A stretch of 47,192 nucleotides of DNA from Acidobacteriaceae bacterium (GCA_027452245.1 DAIDGW010000202.1:1-47192), one strand, 5' to 3'. Counted from the first letter of the stretch, positions 21,373 to 30,571 are shown. Translations and numbers: made by a program. The notes: generated by a model not told the origin, from the letters alone.

Positions 21373-22758
21373 ATGACGGGACAGACCAGGCAATTATTCG
21401 GGACCGATGGCATTCGCGGCGTTGCGGGAGAATTCCCCCTCACCCTCGAAAGCACCTACCTCATCGGACGCGCTCTCGGCCACGATCTGATTCGCGCCAA
21501 CCGCACCGCCAAGGCCGTCATCGGACAGGACACCCGCGAATCCAGCCGCTGGATCTCCGATCGCGTCGCCGCCGGACTCGCCTCCGTCGGCGTCGAAGTC
21601 CATAGCGCCGGCGTAATCACCACTCCCGGCGTCGCCTACCTCGCTCGCTCTCGCGGATATTCCGCGGGCATCGTCATTTCCGCCTCGCACAATCCCTGGA
21701 CCGACAACGGAATCAAGGTCTTCTCCGCCGACGGGTTCAAGCTCAGCGACACCCGCGAACTCGGCATCGAAAAGGAAATCTTCGCCCTTCTCCAGAATCC
21801 CGCGGCCGCTGACGAACCTCCCGTCAACAGCGCCCGTTCCTGTCTTCCCGGGGGGTCCGAGCTTCGCCAGGCCTACATCGAGTCGCTGGCTTCCACCGTC
21901 TCCGCCGACCTCAGCCGCCTCCGCGTGCTGGTCGATTGCGCCAACGGCGCCGCCGCTGCCGAGGCTCCTGAACTATTTCGCCGCGTCGGACTCAAGTCCA
22001 CCTTCCTCCACATCACGCCCGACGGCCGTAACATCAACGAGGGCTGTGGAGCTTTGCATCCCGAGAGTCTCGGCAAACAGGTCGCCGCCTCCGCCGGGCA
22101 ATACGACCTCGGCGTCACCTTCGACGGAGACGCCGACCGCGCCCTCTTTTGCGATGCTCAGGGCCGAGTCGTCAATGGCGATGGAGTTCTGCTCGCGGCT
22201 GCGCGCGATCTTCAATCCCGCGGCAAGCTCAAGTCCAATCTCGTCGTCTCGACCACCATGTCGAACATGGGACTGGAAATCGCCCTCCGCGCCTCCGCCA
22301 TTCAAATGCTGCGCGCTAACGTCGGCGACAAGTATGTTCTGGAAGAGATGCTGAAGACCGGCGCCACCCTCGGCGGCGAGCAGTCCGGGCATATCATCTT
22401 CCGCGATGGCGATGCCACGACCGGCGACGGCCTCATGACCGCCCTCCGTGTTGTGGACATCATGGTGCGCTCCGGAAAATCGCTGGCGGAATTGGTGAAG
22501 GATATGAAAGTCTTTCCGCAAAAGATCCAGAACGTGCGCGTGCGCGAAAAGATTCCCTTCGCCCAGGTTCCCGAAATCGGGAAAGCCATCGAATCCGCCG
22601 AACGCGAACTCGGCGGCAACGGACGCATCGTCGTCCGCTACTCGGGCACCGAGGCGCTGGCCCGCGTCATGGTCGAAGCCGAGTCCGAGGACAAGATGCG
22701 CACCCTCACCGCCGCCATAGCCGACACCATCCAGAAAACCCTCGGAATCGCGGGCTGA
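21373..22758 (+). CDS. glmM: Phosphoglucosamine mutase
   Basis: This 461-residue alpha-D-phosphohexomutase has its four domains and signatures: N-terminal RQLFGTDGIRGVAGEFPLT, the active-site serine loop VISASHNPWTDNGIKVFSAD (phosphoserine S105), the metal loop VTFDGDADRALFCDAQG, the sugar loop GEQSGHIIF, and the C-terminal phosphate-binding RYSGTEALARVMVEAE. It converts glucosamine 6-phosphate to glucosamine 1-phosphate for UDP-GlcNAc, peptidoglycan and LPS. In Firmicutes GlmM binds and inhibits CdaA, so the cluster links wall precursor supply and c-di-AMP. ATG 21373 fits the family N-terminus; the GTG at 21283 would add 30 atypical residues. The gap after cdaR is 130 bp. Confidence 0.95.
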   Translation: MTGQTRQLFGTDGIRGVAGEFPLTLESTYLIGRALGHDLIRANRTAKAVIGQDTRESSRWISDRVAAGLASVGVEVHSAGVITTPGVAYLARSRGYSAGIVISASHNPWTDNGIKVFSADGFKLSDTRELGIEKEIFALLQNPAAADEPPVNSARSCLPGGSELRQAYIESLASTVSADLSRLRVLVDCANGAAAAEAPELFRRVGLKSTFLHITPDGRNINEGCGALHPESLGKQVAASAGQYDLGVTFDGDADRALFCDAQGRVVNGDGVLLAAARDLQSRGKLKSNLVVSTTMSNMGLEIALRASAIQMLRANVGDKYVLEEMLKTGATLGGEQSGHIIFRDGDATTGDGLMTALRVVDIMVRSGKSLAELVKDMKVFPQKIQNVRVREKIPFAQVPEIGKAIESAERELGGNGRIVVRYSGTEALARVMVEAESEDKMRTLTAAIADTIQKTLGIAG

Positions 22759-22884
22759 TTTTGTAACCTCGCTTCAGGGCTTCACGCGCGCTGCTTTCAA
22801 ATGTGCTCTCCACCATTCGCCTTTGACCCACGTCATTAGCTCCCCTTGCACTTGGACGCATTTAGAGGACGTCATCTGCGGGCA

Positions 22885-24912
22885 TCACCAGACCCGGCAG
22901 CGGTTCGTGTTCACCATCGGCGCCCCGACTTTGCAGTGAAACGCTTGCTGAAATTCTGGCATGTTTGAGACGACGCCGTTGGTCCGATACTTTTCGGGCG
23001 AGTGGGGATCGACGGTCGCCCGCAGGCGCTTGGTTTCGTCGCGGGTTTGGCCGCACCAGCTTTGCCCGTATCCGATAAAGAAGCGCTGGTCCGGAGTGAG
23101 GCCGTCGATCGGCTGCAAGTTTTGTCCTTGGGTATCTTGCTGCCAGGCCATGTAGGCGAGAATGAGGCCGCCCAGATCGGCGACATCTTCGCCGAGGGTA
23201 AGCTTTCCGTTGATCTTGATGTCATCAATGATCGTGTAGCCGGAATACTGGTTCGAGATGCAATCGGCACGCTCCTGGAACGCCTTTGCGTCCTGGGGAG
23301 TCCACCAGTCGCGGAGATCGCCCTGGGCATCGAACTGGCGTCCTTCATCGTCAAAGCCATGGGTCAATTCGTGGCCGATGGTGCCGCCGGTATCACCGTA
23401 GTTTGGAGCCGCATCTTCCTTGGGATCGAAGGCGGGCGGCTGGAGCACGCCGGCGGGGAAATTGATGTCGTTCATCTGCGGGTTGTAGTAGGCGTTGACG
23501 GTGGGGGGAGTCATGTCCCACTCGCCGCGATCGACGGGTTTGCCGATCTTGTTGAGCTGGCGACGAAATTCAAATTCTCGCGAACGCTCGACGTTGCCCA
23601 GTTCATCGCCTCGGACAATCTCAAGTTTGCTGTAGTCGCGCCACTTATCGGGATATCCGATTTTGTTGGCAACGGCGTGAAGCTTGATCAGGGCCTGCTG
23701 TTTGGTGGGTTCCGACATCCAGGAGAGATTCTGGATATCCTGCTGCATGGCGCCCTCGATCTGCTTGACCATGGTTAATGCCTGTTGCTTGGCTTCGGGA
23801 CTGAAATACTTGTCGACGTAAGCCTTGCCTAGCGCCTCGCCGAGATAATCGTCGACCTCGGTGGTGCAGCGCTTCCAGCGCGGCTTCAGTTGCTGCTGTC
23901 CCTGCAGGATCTTGCCGTAAAACGCGAAGTTCTCGTTCAGGAACGGGGAAGACAGATGTGCGGCGTTGGCGTGTACCAGATGCCAGCGCAAATAGGTTTT
24001 CCAGTCGGCGAGGCTCTCTTGTTTCAGTTCCTGATTGAGAGTCTTGAAAAACTCGGGTGCGGAAACGTTGAGAGCAGAAATCGAAGGCGTGCCGACCTTG
24101 GCGAAATAGGTGTGCCATGGAAATTCGGGAGAGATCTTATTGAGATCGGCAGTGGACATCTTATGGTCGAGGTTCTTCGGTTCGCGGCGTTCGACGCGAG
24201 TCATCGATCCCTTGGCCAGGGCGGTTTCGATCCGCATGACGCTTTGGGCTTCCGCGGCCGCAGTCTGCGGCTTGTCGCCCAGAAGTTCGAACATCTTTTG
24301 CACGTGCGCGACGTATTGCTTGCGAAGCTCCTCAGATTTCGGGTCGGTCTTAACGTAGTAATCGCGGTCGGGAAGGCCAAGCCCTCCCTGGTCGACGTTG
24401 CCGATGACCTGGTTGGCGTCGCGGAAGTCCTGAATGGATTCGAAGTTGAACAGGACATTGTCGTACCACATGGCCGCCTTCACCCCGGCGATCTCATCTT
24501 TGGAATGAATGTTGTTGATGCGCTCCAGTTCGGGCTTAAGGGGACCAACTCCCTTGGCTTCGATAGCCTTTTCGTCCATGCACGAAGCATAGTAGTCGCC
24601 GATTTTTTGCCTGGTGGCGTCGCGGCCCGGGTTCGGAGCGGAGGCAGTTTCGAGAATGGCGCGCAACTCTTGGCGATTGTCATCCTGCATCTTGGAGTAA
24701 GTGTCCCAGGAAGACTGGTCGGGAGGAATGGGATTGTTCTTGATCCAGCCGCCGCAGGCGTAGGCAAAGAAATCGGTGCAGGGATCGATGGACTGATCCA
24801 TGGAGCTAAGATCGAGCACCGGCTCCGAGGTGGAGTGAGTCTGTTGAGCGAGAGCCGCACAACTCAGGACGATGAGCGCAAGCCCGGTAAGAATTACGGC
24901 AGAATGTTTCAT
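22885..24912 (-). CDS. M13-family (neprilysin-like) zinc metalloendopeptidase, secreted
   Basis: This 675-residue protein has a signal peptide (MKHSAVILTGLALIVLSCAA, LAQQ). The M13 N-terminal domain starts DQSIDPCTDFFAYACGGWIK. The catalytic domain carries the zinc motif HELTH (514-518), the third ligand Glu in GEDVADLGG (E575), the substrate-binding NAYYNPQMNDINFPAGVL block, and the characteristic end CRVW. Conserved cysteines suggest disulphides, so it acts in the periplasm or outside. M13 enzymes cleave peptides of limited size. ATG 24912 is preceded by GGAG and a G-rich purine stretch; the upstream frame to 24996 lacks signal character. It appears monocistronic, and 193 bp separate it from the next gene. 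Confidence 0.95.
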   Translation of the reverse strand: MKHSAVILTGLALIVLSCAALAQQTHSTSEPVLDLSSMDQSIDPCTDFFAYACGGWIKNNPIPPDQSSWDTYSKMQDDNRQELRAILETASAPNPGRDATRQKIGDYYASCMDEKAIEAKGVGPLKPELERINNIHSKDEIAGVKAAMWYDNVLFNFESIQDFRDANQVIGNVDQGGLGLPDRDYYVKTDPKSEELRKQYVAHVQKMFELLGDKPQTAAAEAQSVMRIETALAKGSMTRVERREPKNLDHKMSTADLNKISPEFPWHTYFAKVGTPSISALNVSAPEFFKTLNQELKQESLADWKTYLRWHLVHANAAHLSSPFLNENFAFYGKILQGQQQLKPRWKRCTTEVDDYLGEALGKAYVDKYFSPEAKQQALTMVKQIEGAMQQDIQNLSWMSEPTKQQALIKLHAVANKIGYPDKWRDYSKLEIVRGDELGNVERSREFEFRRQLNKIGKPVDRGEWDMTPPTVNAYYNPQMNDINFPAGVLQPPAFDPKEDAAPNYGDTGGTIGHELTHGFDDEGRQFDAQGDLRDWWTPQDAKAFQERADCISNQYSGYTIIDDIKINGKLTLGEDVADLGGLILAYMAWQQDTQGQNLQPIDGLTPDQRFFIGYGQSWCGQTRDETKRLRATVDPHSPEKYRTNGVVSNMPEFQQAFHCKVGAPMVNTNRCRVW

Positions 24913-25105
24913 GACGCCCCTTATCTCCTGCTTCAAGTCAGAGCGAGAAGCAGGACCGTAAACAGGAAGACTGAAAAGTATAGACGGAGAGGTCAAGGAT
25001 TGGTTTCGTGTGCCGCGGAATTTACAAATGGATCAGGAGTTGATGCGCCTATATTGCGGGATTCCCTACCCTTTCAAAACCGCTTCGAACGAAAACGGCA
25101 GGGGC

Positions 25106-26590
25106 TCAGGGAATGCGGCAGACCTGGACGGCGCTGTTCTGGAACTTGCAGTCCAGGCCGGAGATCCCGGGTTGCTGAACGATGGCCCAATCGGCGCCAT
25201 ATTTTTGTTTGAGTCTTTCGAAGTCGGACAGCCGCAGATTCTTCCATGGACTCTGGGCCTGGACCTGGGCCCACCATTCGTCGGCGATCAGAGGAAACAT
25301 GCTGACCACTCCATTGTCTTTGATGGCGTCGGCGAGGCGGCTGCGCCGCGCGAGACAACGGAAACCGATTTCATCTTCCCCTGGAATCACCATGTACTGA
25401 GGATCGAGAGTGAAGACGGCGTCTTGGGGTGTATTGTGCTGGGCCCAGAGAAAGGCTTGCGCCCAGGGATTCCTGGGCTGGGTGCCGGGCCACTCGACTT
25501 GCGCGCTAGCGGGATAGAGCCCGCGTTGCACGAAGAACATTCCGGCGGCGAGAGGGAGAAAGAGTGCGATCCAAAGCCAGGCACGGTTCTTGAGGAGATA
25601 CTCGCCGAGCAAGCCGCCGATCATCAGAAACATGACGATGTAGAGCACATGCAAGTTGCGCAGCGGTTGCAGGCGGGCCAGGGCCTCGAAGCGGGCGGGC
25701 AGGTCCACAATTAAAGCGATGACGAAATAGATGAGGTCATAGAGGATGAAAGCGCGGCACAGGCGCTCGGTAATTTTCCAGCCCCGGCGATGTGCGATGC
25801 GGGCAAACCACCAGAACAGGAAAATGGGAGCGAAGATGCCCAGCCACTCGTACCAGGCCCACTTCTGGATGTAGAGATATCCGTGGAGCTTCGCGGCCTG
25901 ATCGTAAGCAGGCCCAGTATGGGGTGCGAGAGGAATTGCGAGGGGAAGCACGCAGGCAACGGTAAGGGCCGATTGCTTCTTTGGCGCGGGGCGCTCTTCG
26001 TACTTCTGCATGAGCACGAAGAGGAGACAGAAAGAAAAAGGATAAGTCCACATGAGCGGATGCACGCTGGCCGCAAAGGCCAGCCATAGGAGGGCTCGTA
26101 CGTATTTGCCCTCCACAGTGCGGGCGATGGCAAAGATTGCGGCAAAGGCCGCCAGATTCCGTGGATTGAGGTAGGGGTCCATGATGTAGAGCGCGGTTCC
26201 GGCCACCGGAATGGTCAGCAGGCCTGCGACCATCATCACGCCAGCCCAGCGCGCGCGGGCGCTGGGGAAGCAGAGGGAAGCGAGGTCCCAGCAGCCGAGA
26301 AGAAACAGAAACGTGGCGCCGAGATACCAGAGAAACAACGTGAACTCCAGCGGAATATGCGTGAGCCGGACGAACCAGGCGACGAAATTAGGAAACAACG
26401 TCATGCTGGCGTGCGATTTGAAAAAGACCTGATCTACGGGAAACAGACTGGGATGAAGCAGTTTTTCGATGCCGGGAAGGTATATCTCGGCGTCCTCGGA
26501 GAAGGGGTGATAGCCGTGCACCAGCAGGGCTCCGAAGGTCAGCAGAAGCAGCAGAGCAAGTTTGTAGCGCTCGGTGCGAGGTGGATTCAT
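25106..26590 (-). CDS. Polytopic membrane protein, possibly GT-C-like glycosyltransferase
   Basis: This 494-residue protein has about ten to eleven transmembrane helices. An acidic loop after the first helix (HGYHPFSEDAEIYLPGIEKL) and a ~110-residue soluble C-terminal region follow the last helix (FVQRGLYPASAQVEWPGTQP ... DWAIVQQPGISGLDCKF). The architecture, an acidic periplasmic loop after TM1 and a C-terminal soluble domain, resembles GT-C sugar transferases that use lipid-phosphate donors, but no confirming motif was found, so the function is open. ATG 26590 starts before the first helix (YKLALLLLLTFGALLVHGYH). The gene is divergent from the FtsX permease gene at 26693. Confidence 0.6.
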   Translation of the reverse strand: MNPPRTERYKLALLLLLTFGALLVHGYHPFSEDAEIYLPGIEKLLHPSLFPVDQVFFKSHASMTLFPNFVAWFVRLTHIPLEFTLFLWYLGATFLFLLGCWDLASLCFPSARARWAGVMMVAGLLTIPVAGTALYIMDPYLNPRNLAAFAAIFAIARTVEGKYVRALLWLAFAASVHPLMWTYPFSFCLLFVLMQKYEERPAPKKQSALTVACVLPLAIPLAPHTGPAYDQAAKLHGYLYIQKWAWYEWLGIFAPIFLFWWFARIAHRRGWKITERLCRAFILYDLIYFVIALIVDLPARFEALARLQPLRNLHVLYIVMFLMIGGLLGEYLLKNRAWLWIALFLPLAAGMFFVQRGLYPASAQVEWPGTQPRNPWAQAFLWAQHNTPQDAVFTLDPQYMVIPGEDEIGFRCLARRSRLADAIKDNGVVSMFPLIADEWWAQVQAQSPWKNLRLSDFERLKQKYGADWAIVQQPGISGLDCKFQNSAVQVCRIP

Positions 26591-26692
26591 TGTCGACGAA
26601 GTAGTAATAGAGTAGCGGAAAACAGGTAGAAAGAGGACATTGGTGGTCGGAAGCGAAGTGGTTTTAGTAGCATCTAATTAGGAAGTACCCCC

Positions 26693-27937
26693 ATGGCCAC
26701 AGCTTCCAATCCGCAACCGAGACGTCATGCCGGCTTGGCCTTCGGCGAAATCTTCAACTTCGCCTATGACACATTTTGCAGCAACAAAATACGATTCATC
26801 CTGACCGCCCTGGGAATGGTCATTGGCACGGCCTCCTTGATTCTGGTCGTCACCATCGGCATGACCGGACGGCAGTACGCTTTGAATCAGATCCAATCCA
26901 TCGGAACCAACGAAATTTGGGCGGAGTACCAGGGCGGAGCCCCGCATATCAGCAACTCCAACCCAGATCCGCTTACGGTGGAAGACCTGCGCGCCGTCAG
27001 GGAACAAGTCCCCGGAATTATTGCCGCCTCACCCGTCGTGCAGCTTACGGACCGCATTCCGGTTGGCAATGGCAAAGAAAAAGACATGACGGTGCTGGGC
27101 GTGTATCCCGAGTACCAGATTGTGAGAAATCTTGCGGTGCCGACGGGGAGATTTTTCGATGACGCCGATTCCCGCGCGCACAACAAAGTAGCCTTGATCA
27201 CGGAGAAGCTAGCACTCGATATCTACGGCTCTGATCAGGCGGCGATCGGCAAAGTGCTCAAGCTCAATGGACTGCCCTTCACGATCATCGGGACATTCAA
27301 GGAGCGCGTGGAAACCTTTGGCCAATCGGAGATCGTGGACAACACCATGCTGATCCCGTTGTCCGTCGCGCGCTACTTCCTTGAGACCCCGGATGTGAAG
27401 ATGCTGTACTTTTCCATGGGTGATCCCTCGGAAGTGCCGGCCGCAACCCTCCAGATTAAACGCGTGCTGCAATCGCGTCACCGCACGGAATCGGCTTACG
27501 ACGTCTCAAATCTGACCGCGCTAATCGCCACCGCCGACCGGATCGCAACCGGCCTGACCTGGGGCCTGCTCGGCGTGTCGATGGTCACGCTGATCGTCAG
27601 CGGCATCGGGATCATGAACATCATGCTGGCGACGGTGACGTCGCGCATCCGCGAAATCGGGGTGCGGAAGGCAGTCGGCGCAACCAACCGGGAAATTCGT
27701 TTTCAGTTCCTGGCGGAAGCTATTCTCATCTCGCTTATCGGCGGCATTGCCGGCATCATTATTGGGCTGGCTCTACCATATTCCGTTCGCTATCTGACCG
27801 ACTACCGCATACCGATCTCAGGCTTGTCGGCGATTATCGCCATTATTGTCTCGTCAGTGGTGGGAGTGATCTTCGGAACGGTACCCGCCGCCCGCGCCGC
27901 ACAGCTCGATCCAGTGGAAAGCCTGAGGTACGAATAG
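26693..27937 (+). CDS. ABC transporter permease, MacB/FtsX type
   Basis: This 414-residue protein has the MacB layout: TM1 (IRFILTALGMVIGTASLILV), a ~230-residue periplasmic MacB_PCD domain, and three C-terminal helices of an FtsX domain (GLLGVSMVTLIVSGIGIMNI; AILISLIGGIAGIIIGLALP; LSAIIAIIVSSVVGVIFGTV), ending with the family tail AAQLDPVESLRYE. Such permeases use mechanotransmission, without moving substrate through the membrane themselves, to drive export or lipoprotein release. No ATPase or membrane-fusion gene is next to it. AGGAAG lies upstream of ATG 26693. Confidence 0.9.
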   Translation: MATASNPQPRRHAGLAFGEIFNFAYDTFCSNKIRFILTALGMVIGTASLILVVTIGMTGRQYALNQIQSIGTNEIWAEYQGGAPHISNSNPDPLTVEDLRAVREQVPGIIAASPVVQLTDRIPVGNGKEKDMTVLGVYPEYQIVRNLAVPTGRFFDDADSRAHNKVALITEKLALDIYGSDQAAIGKVLKLNGLPFTIIGTFKERVETFGQSEIVDNTMLIPLSVARYFLETPDVKMLYFSMGDPSEVPAATLQIKRVLQSRHRTESAYDVSNLTALIATADRIATGLTWGLLGVSMVTLIVSGIGIMNIMLATVTSRIREIGVRKAVGATNREIRFQFLAEAILISLIGGIAGIIIGLALPYSVRYLTDYRIPISGLSAIIAIIVSSVVGVIFGTVPAARAAQLDPVESLRYE

Positions 27938-27990
27938 GCGCGGCTTTCTGGCGCCACACGGAACCAACCGCGTGCTGCCGGACGGCACCC

Positions 27991-28019
27991 CTGAAACCCT
28001 GCCCACAACCGTCTATAAT
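27991..28019 (+). promoter_or_regulatory. Sigma-70-like promoter of the metallophosphoesterase gene
   Basis: CTGAAA (27991-27996), a 17-bp spacer, then a perfect TATAAT (28014-28019). It lies downstream of the first possible in-frame start (27972) and so supports the TTG start at 28044, with a leader of about 17 nt. Confidence 0.6.
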
Positions 28020-28043
28020 CACTCAGCCTTATCCGGTGCCCCA

Positions 28044-28799
28044 TTGCGCATACTGCTGCTGAGCGATATTCACGCCAACCTCGAGGCGCTGGACGCCTGT
28101 CTGGCTGCCGCCCCTTCTTTCGACCTGGTCGTCAATCTCGGCGACATCGTCGGATACGGCGCCAGTCCCAACGAGGTCACCACGCGTTCGCGCGAGCTGG
28201 GCAGGATTTTCGTCCGCGGCAATCACGACAAGGCCGCCACCGGATTGATGCCGCTCGACGACTTCAACCCCATGGCCTCCACCGCCGCCCTGTGGACGCG
28301 CTCGCATCTCACCGGCGAGAACCTGGATTGGCTCAAATCCCTCCCGCATGGCCCCGTGACCACGCCGGACATTCCCGGAGCCCAGCTGGTTCACGGATCG
28401 CCCATCGACGAAGATGAATACCTGCTGTCGCTGGGCGAGGCCCTCGCCCCCCTGCTCACGATCGATCTGCCGCTGACCTTCTTCGGTCATACCCACATGC
28501 AAGGCGGATTCTTCGCCAATGGCGGCGCGGTCGACGGCTTCCGCCCCGAATACCGCACCGTCGGACAAGCCGAAACAGTCGAGCTGAAGTTGAAACCGGA
28601 GGCTCGCTATCTTATCAATCCCGGTTCCGTCGGGCAGCCGCGCGATGGCGACTGGCGCGCCGCTTTCGCCCTGTTCGATAACGAGGCACGAGTCGTGCAT
28701 TTCCACCGCACGCCTTACAATTTGAAATCCGCGCAGGACCGCATCTTTTCCGCCAAACTGCCTTCCCGTCTGGCCACACGCCTCGCTACCGGCCAATAG
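28044..28799 (+). CDS. Metallophosphoesterase (calcineurin-like, YfcE/MJ0936-type)
   Basis: This 251-residue protein has all five phosphoesterase motifs in order: LLLSDIHANLEAL (D and H metal ligands), NLGDIVGYG, RGNHDKA, LVHGSP and FFGHTHMQGGF, followed by the usual late block INPGSVGQPRDGDWRAAFAL. Two divalent metals hydrolyse phosphodiesters or monoesters; family members act on nucleotides, phosphoproteins or RNA 2',3'-phosphodiesters, and the substrate here is not evident. TTG 28044 starts exactly at the conserved strand and is preceded by a good promoter, while the upstream frame to 27972 includes that promoter. The RNase HI gene follows after 29 bp. Confidence 0.88.
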   Translation: MRILLLSDIHANLEALDACLAAAPSFDLVVNLGDIVGYGASPNEVTTRSRELGRIFVRGNHDKAATGLMPLDDFNPMASTAALWTRSHLTGENLDWLKSLPHGPVTTPDIPGAQLVHGSPIDEDEYLLSLGEALAPLLTIDLPLTFFGHTHMQGGFFANGGAVDGFRPEYRTVGQAETVELKLKPEARYLINPGSVGQPRDGDWRAAFALFDNEARVVHFHRTPYNLKSAQDRIFSAKLPSRLATRLATGQ

Positions 28800-28815
28800 T
28801 CTCCCGCCCACGTTG

Positions 28816-28821
28816 TAAACT
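28816..28821 (+). promoter_or_regulatory. -10-like hexamer ahead of the RNase HI gene
   Basis: TAAACT ends 7 nt before the ATG at 28829; no Shine-Dalgarno is present in the gap. It is consistent with a leaderless internal promoter. Confidence 0.3.
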
Positions 28822-28828
28822 CGAAACT

Positions 28829-29437
28829 ATGTCGAGCACTCGTGACAGCGCAAGTTTGTTTCGTTCGCACCCGCCGGCCGTTCCCGAAAATTATCTGGTT
28901 GCGCACAGCGACGGCGGAGCACGCGGGAATCCCGGGCCCGCCGGTTACGGCGTCGTCATTCAGGACCAGGCCGGACACAAGGTCGCCGCGCTCAGCGAGT
29001 ATCTCGGCCACCAGACCAATAATGTCGCCGAATATCAGGGGCTCATCGCCGCTCTGGAGTACGCCCTCGCTCACGGTCCCAAAGCGCTCAAGCTCATCAG
29101 CGATTCCGAATTGCTGGTGCGCCAGATCAAGGGCATTTACAAGGTCAAGAATCCCACGCTTCAGGATCTGCATGCCCGCGCCAGACAGTTGATTGCCCAA
29201 CTCGAATGGTTCTCCATCGATCACGCGCTGCGCGAGCACAACCGTGAGGCCGACATGCTGGCCAACGCTGCCATGGATAAAGGCATGGGACGCAGTGCCG
29301 CTCGTCAGAGCGCTCTGCCGGTTTCAAATCCTGGTTCTTCGCAGGAATTCGAAGGCATCGTGCGTAACGGAAAAGTAGAACTGCTCGCCGGATCGCTGCC
29401 CGAAGGCACGCGGGTGCAACTTCGCATCAAGCGCTGA
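28829..29437 (+). CDS. Ribonuclease HI-family protein with DUF104/AbrB-like C-terminal tail
   Basis: This 202-residue protein has the bacterial RNase HI core at about 22-155. The four acidic metal ligands are present: D28 (HSDGGARGNPG), E68 (NNVAEYQGLIAAL), D92 (LISDSELLVRQIKG) and D142 (READMLANAAMD), with H137 in the mobile loop. It should cut RNA in RNA-DNA hybrids. After a linker rich in Ser/Ala, residues 174-202 (FEGIVRNGKVELLAGSLPEG, TRVQLRIKR) look like a small beta-hairpin of the kind found in DUF104 antitoxin proteins, an addition to the usual enzyme. ATG 28829 gives an ~20-residue polar leader. The next gene, an adenosine deaminase homologue, follows after 59 bp. Confidence 0.9.
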   Translation: MSSTRDSASLFRSHPPAVPENYLVAHSDGGARGNPGPAGYGVVIQDQAGHKVAALSEYLGHQTNNVAEYQGLIAALEYALAHGPKALKLISDSELLVRQIKGIYKVKNPTLQDLHARARQLIAQLEWFSIDHALREHNREADMLANAAMDKGMGRSAARQSALPVSNPGSSQEFEGIVRNGKVELLAGSLPEGTRVQLRIKR

Positions 29438-29481
29438 CTCGCATTCCGGGCAACGCAGGCACGACGGTTCTCTCGCTGGCG

Positions 29482-29487
29482 TAAAAT
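29482..29487 (+). promoter_or_regulatory. -10-like hexamer ahead of the adenosine deaminase homologue
   Basis: TAAAAT ends 9 nt before the ATG at 29497. The gap has no clear ribosome site. No good -35 was found. Confidence 0.3.
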
Positions 29488-29496
29488 CAAAAGACA

Positions 29497-30513
29497 ATGC
29501 CGTCTGCTCCCGAACGCGCACCGTCGAGCTTGATTCGCCAGCTTCCGAAAGCGGAGCTTCATCTTCACCTGGAAGGCGCCGTCGAGCCTTCCACCCTGCT
29601 TGAACTCCGGCAACGGCACGGCGACCGCGCCACTCTCGCCGAAATCGAAGAACTCTACCGGCACGCCGATTTTCAGGGATTCCTGCTCGCGTTCAAGAAT
29701 CTGACCGAGCAGCTGCGCACCGCCGATGACTATGAACTGATCACGCATCGGCTCATGGAGCGCCTGAAGAACGATAACGTCCTGCACGCGGAAGTTTACG
29801 TTTCCGTCGGCGTCTGCCTGTGGCGGAAGCAGGACTTCGCCGCAATCTTTGAAGGGCTGGAGCGCGGGCGCGCCCGTGGCGAGCGCGACTTCGGCATCTC
29901 CCTGCTCTGGATCTTCGATGCCGTGCGCCAGTTCGGCGCCGATGCCGCCCAAAAAGTGTTCGACTACGCCGTGCAGTATCGCGACCGCAACGTCATTGGA
30001 GTCGGTATCGGCGGCGACGAGCAGAAGGCTCCGCCCGAATTATTTCGCGGCGTGTATGCGTACGCCGAGGATCACGGCCTTCGCCTGACCGCTCACGCCG
30101 GCGAGACCGCTGGCCCGGAATCCATCTGGGGAGCGCTCAACCTTCATGCCGAGCGCATCGGGCATGGCCTGGCCGCCGCGCAAGATCCTGACCTGATCGA
30201 AGAACTGGCCTACCGCCAGATCCCGCTGGAGGTTTCGCTGACCAGCAACGTTCGCACTGGACTGGTTCCGTCCATCGCCGAGCATCCGGCAAAAAGCTTT
30301 TTTGAGCAGGGATTGATGATCATCCTGAATACCGACGATCCGGCGATGTTCTCGACTACGCTGTCGCGCGAATATCAGCTCGCGCAAGACGCCTTCGGAT
30401 TCACCGACGAACACCTACGAGAGCTGGCCCGCAATTCTTTCGAAGCGTCGTTTCTTCCCGCGGAGAAAAAGCTCGAATTTCTCAACCAGTTCGACGCTGC
30501 CGCTGCCCGCTGA
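29497..30513 (+). CDS. Adenosine deaminase-family enzyme (adenosine or aminodeoxyfutalosine deaminase)
   Basis: This 338-residue TIM-barrel amidohydrolase has the full motif set: zinc ligands in AELHLHLEGAVEPSTL (H-x-H), LTAHAGETAGPESIWGAL (His and catalytic Glu), RIGHG (His), SLTSNVRTGLV, and NTDDPAMFSTTLSREY (Asp zinc ligand). It deaminates an adenine nucleoside to the inosine form. Family members in bacteria using the futalosine menaquinone route deaminate 6-amino-6-deoxyfutalosine instead, and the sequence alone does not separate the two. Position after RNase HI is not informative. Length matches the family. It ends convergent with the LolA-like gene, with a hairpin in between. Confidence 0.85.
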   Translation: MPSAPERAPSSLIRQLPKAELHLHLEGAVEPSTLLELRQRHGDRATLAEIEELYRHADFQGFLLAFKNLTEQLRTADDYELITHRLMERLKNDNVLHAEVYVSVGVCLWRKQDFAAIFEGLERGRARGERDFGISLLWIFDAVRQFGADAAQKVFDYAVQYRDRNVIGVGIGGDEQKAPPELFRGVYAYAEDHGLRLTAHAGETAGPESIWGALNLHAERIGHGLAAAQDPDLIEELAYRQIPLEVSLTSNVRTGLVPSIAEHPAKSFFEQGLMIILNTDDPAMFSTTLSREYQLAQDAFGFTDEHLRELARNSFEASFLPAEKKLEFLNQFDAAAAR

Positions 30514-30571
30514 CGAGCTTGCCGTCATGCTGAGCGGAAGCGAACAATCCCGTTACACGAGCTTGCCCCAC

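Noticed and set aside
23890-25212. 440-residue plus-strand frame opposite the M13 peptidase
   Set aside because: The minus strand has HELTH, GEDVADLGG and signal peptide; the plus frame has none of these and starts inside the gene.
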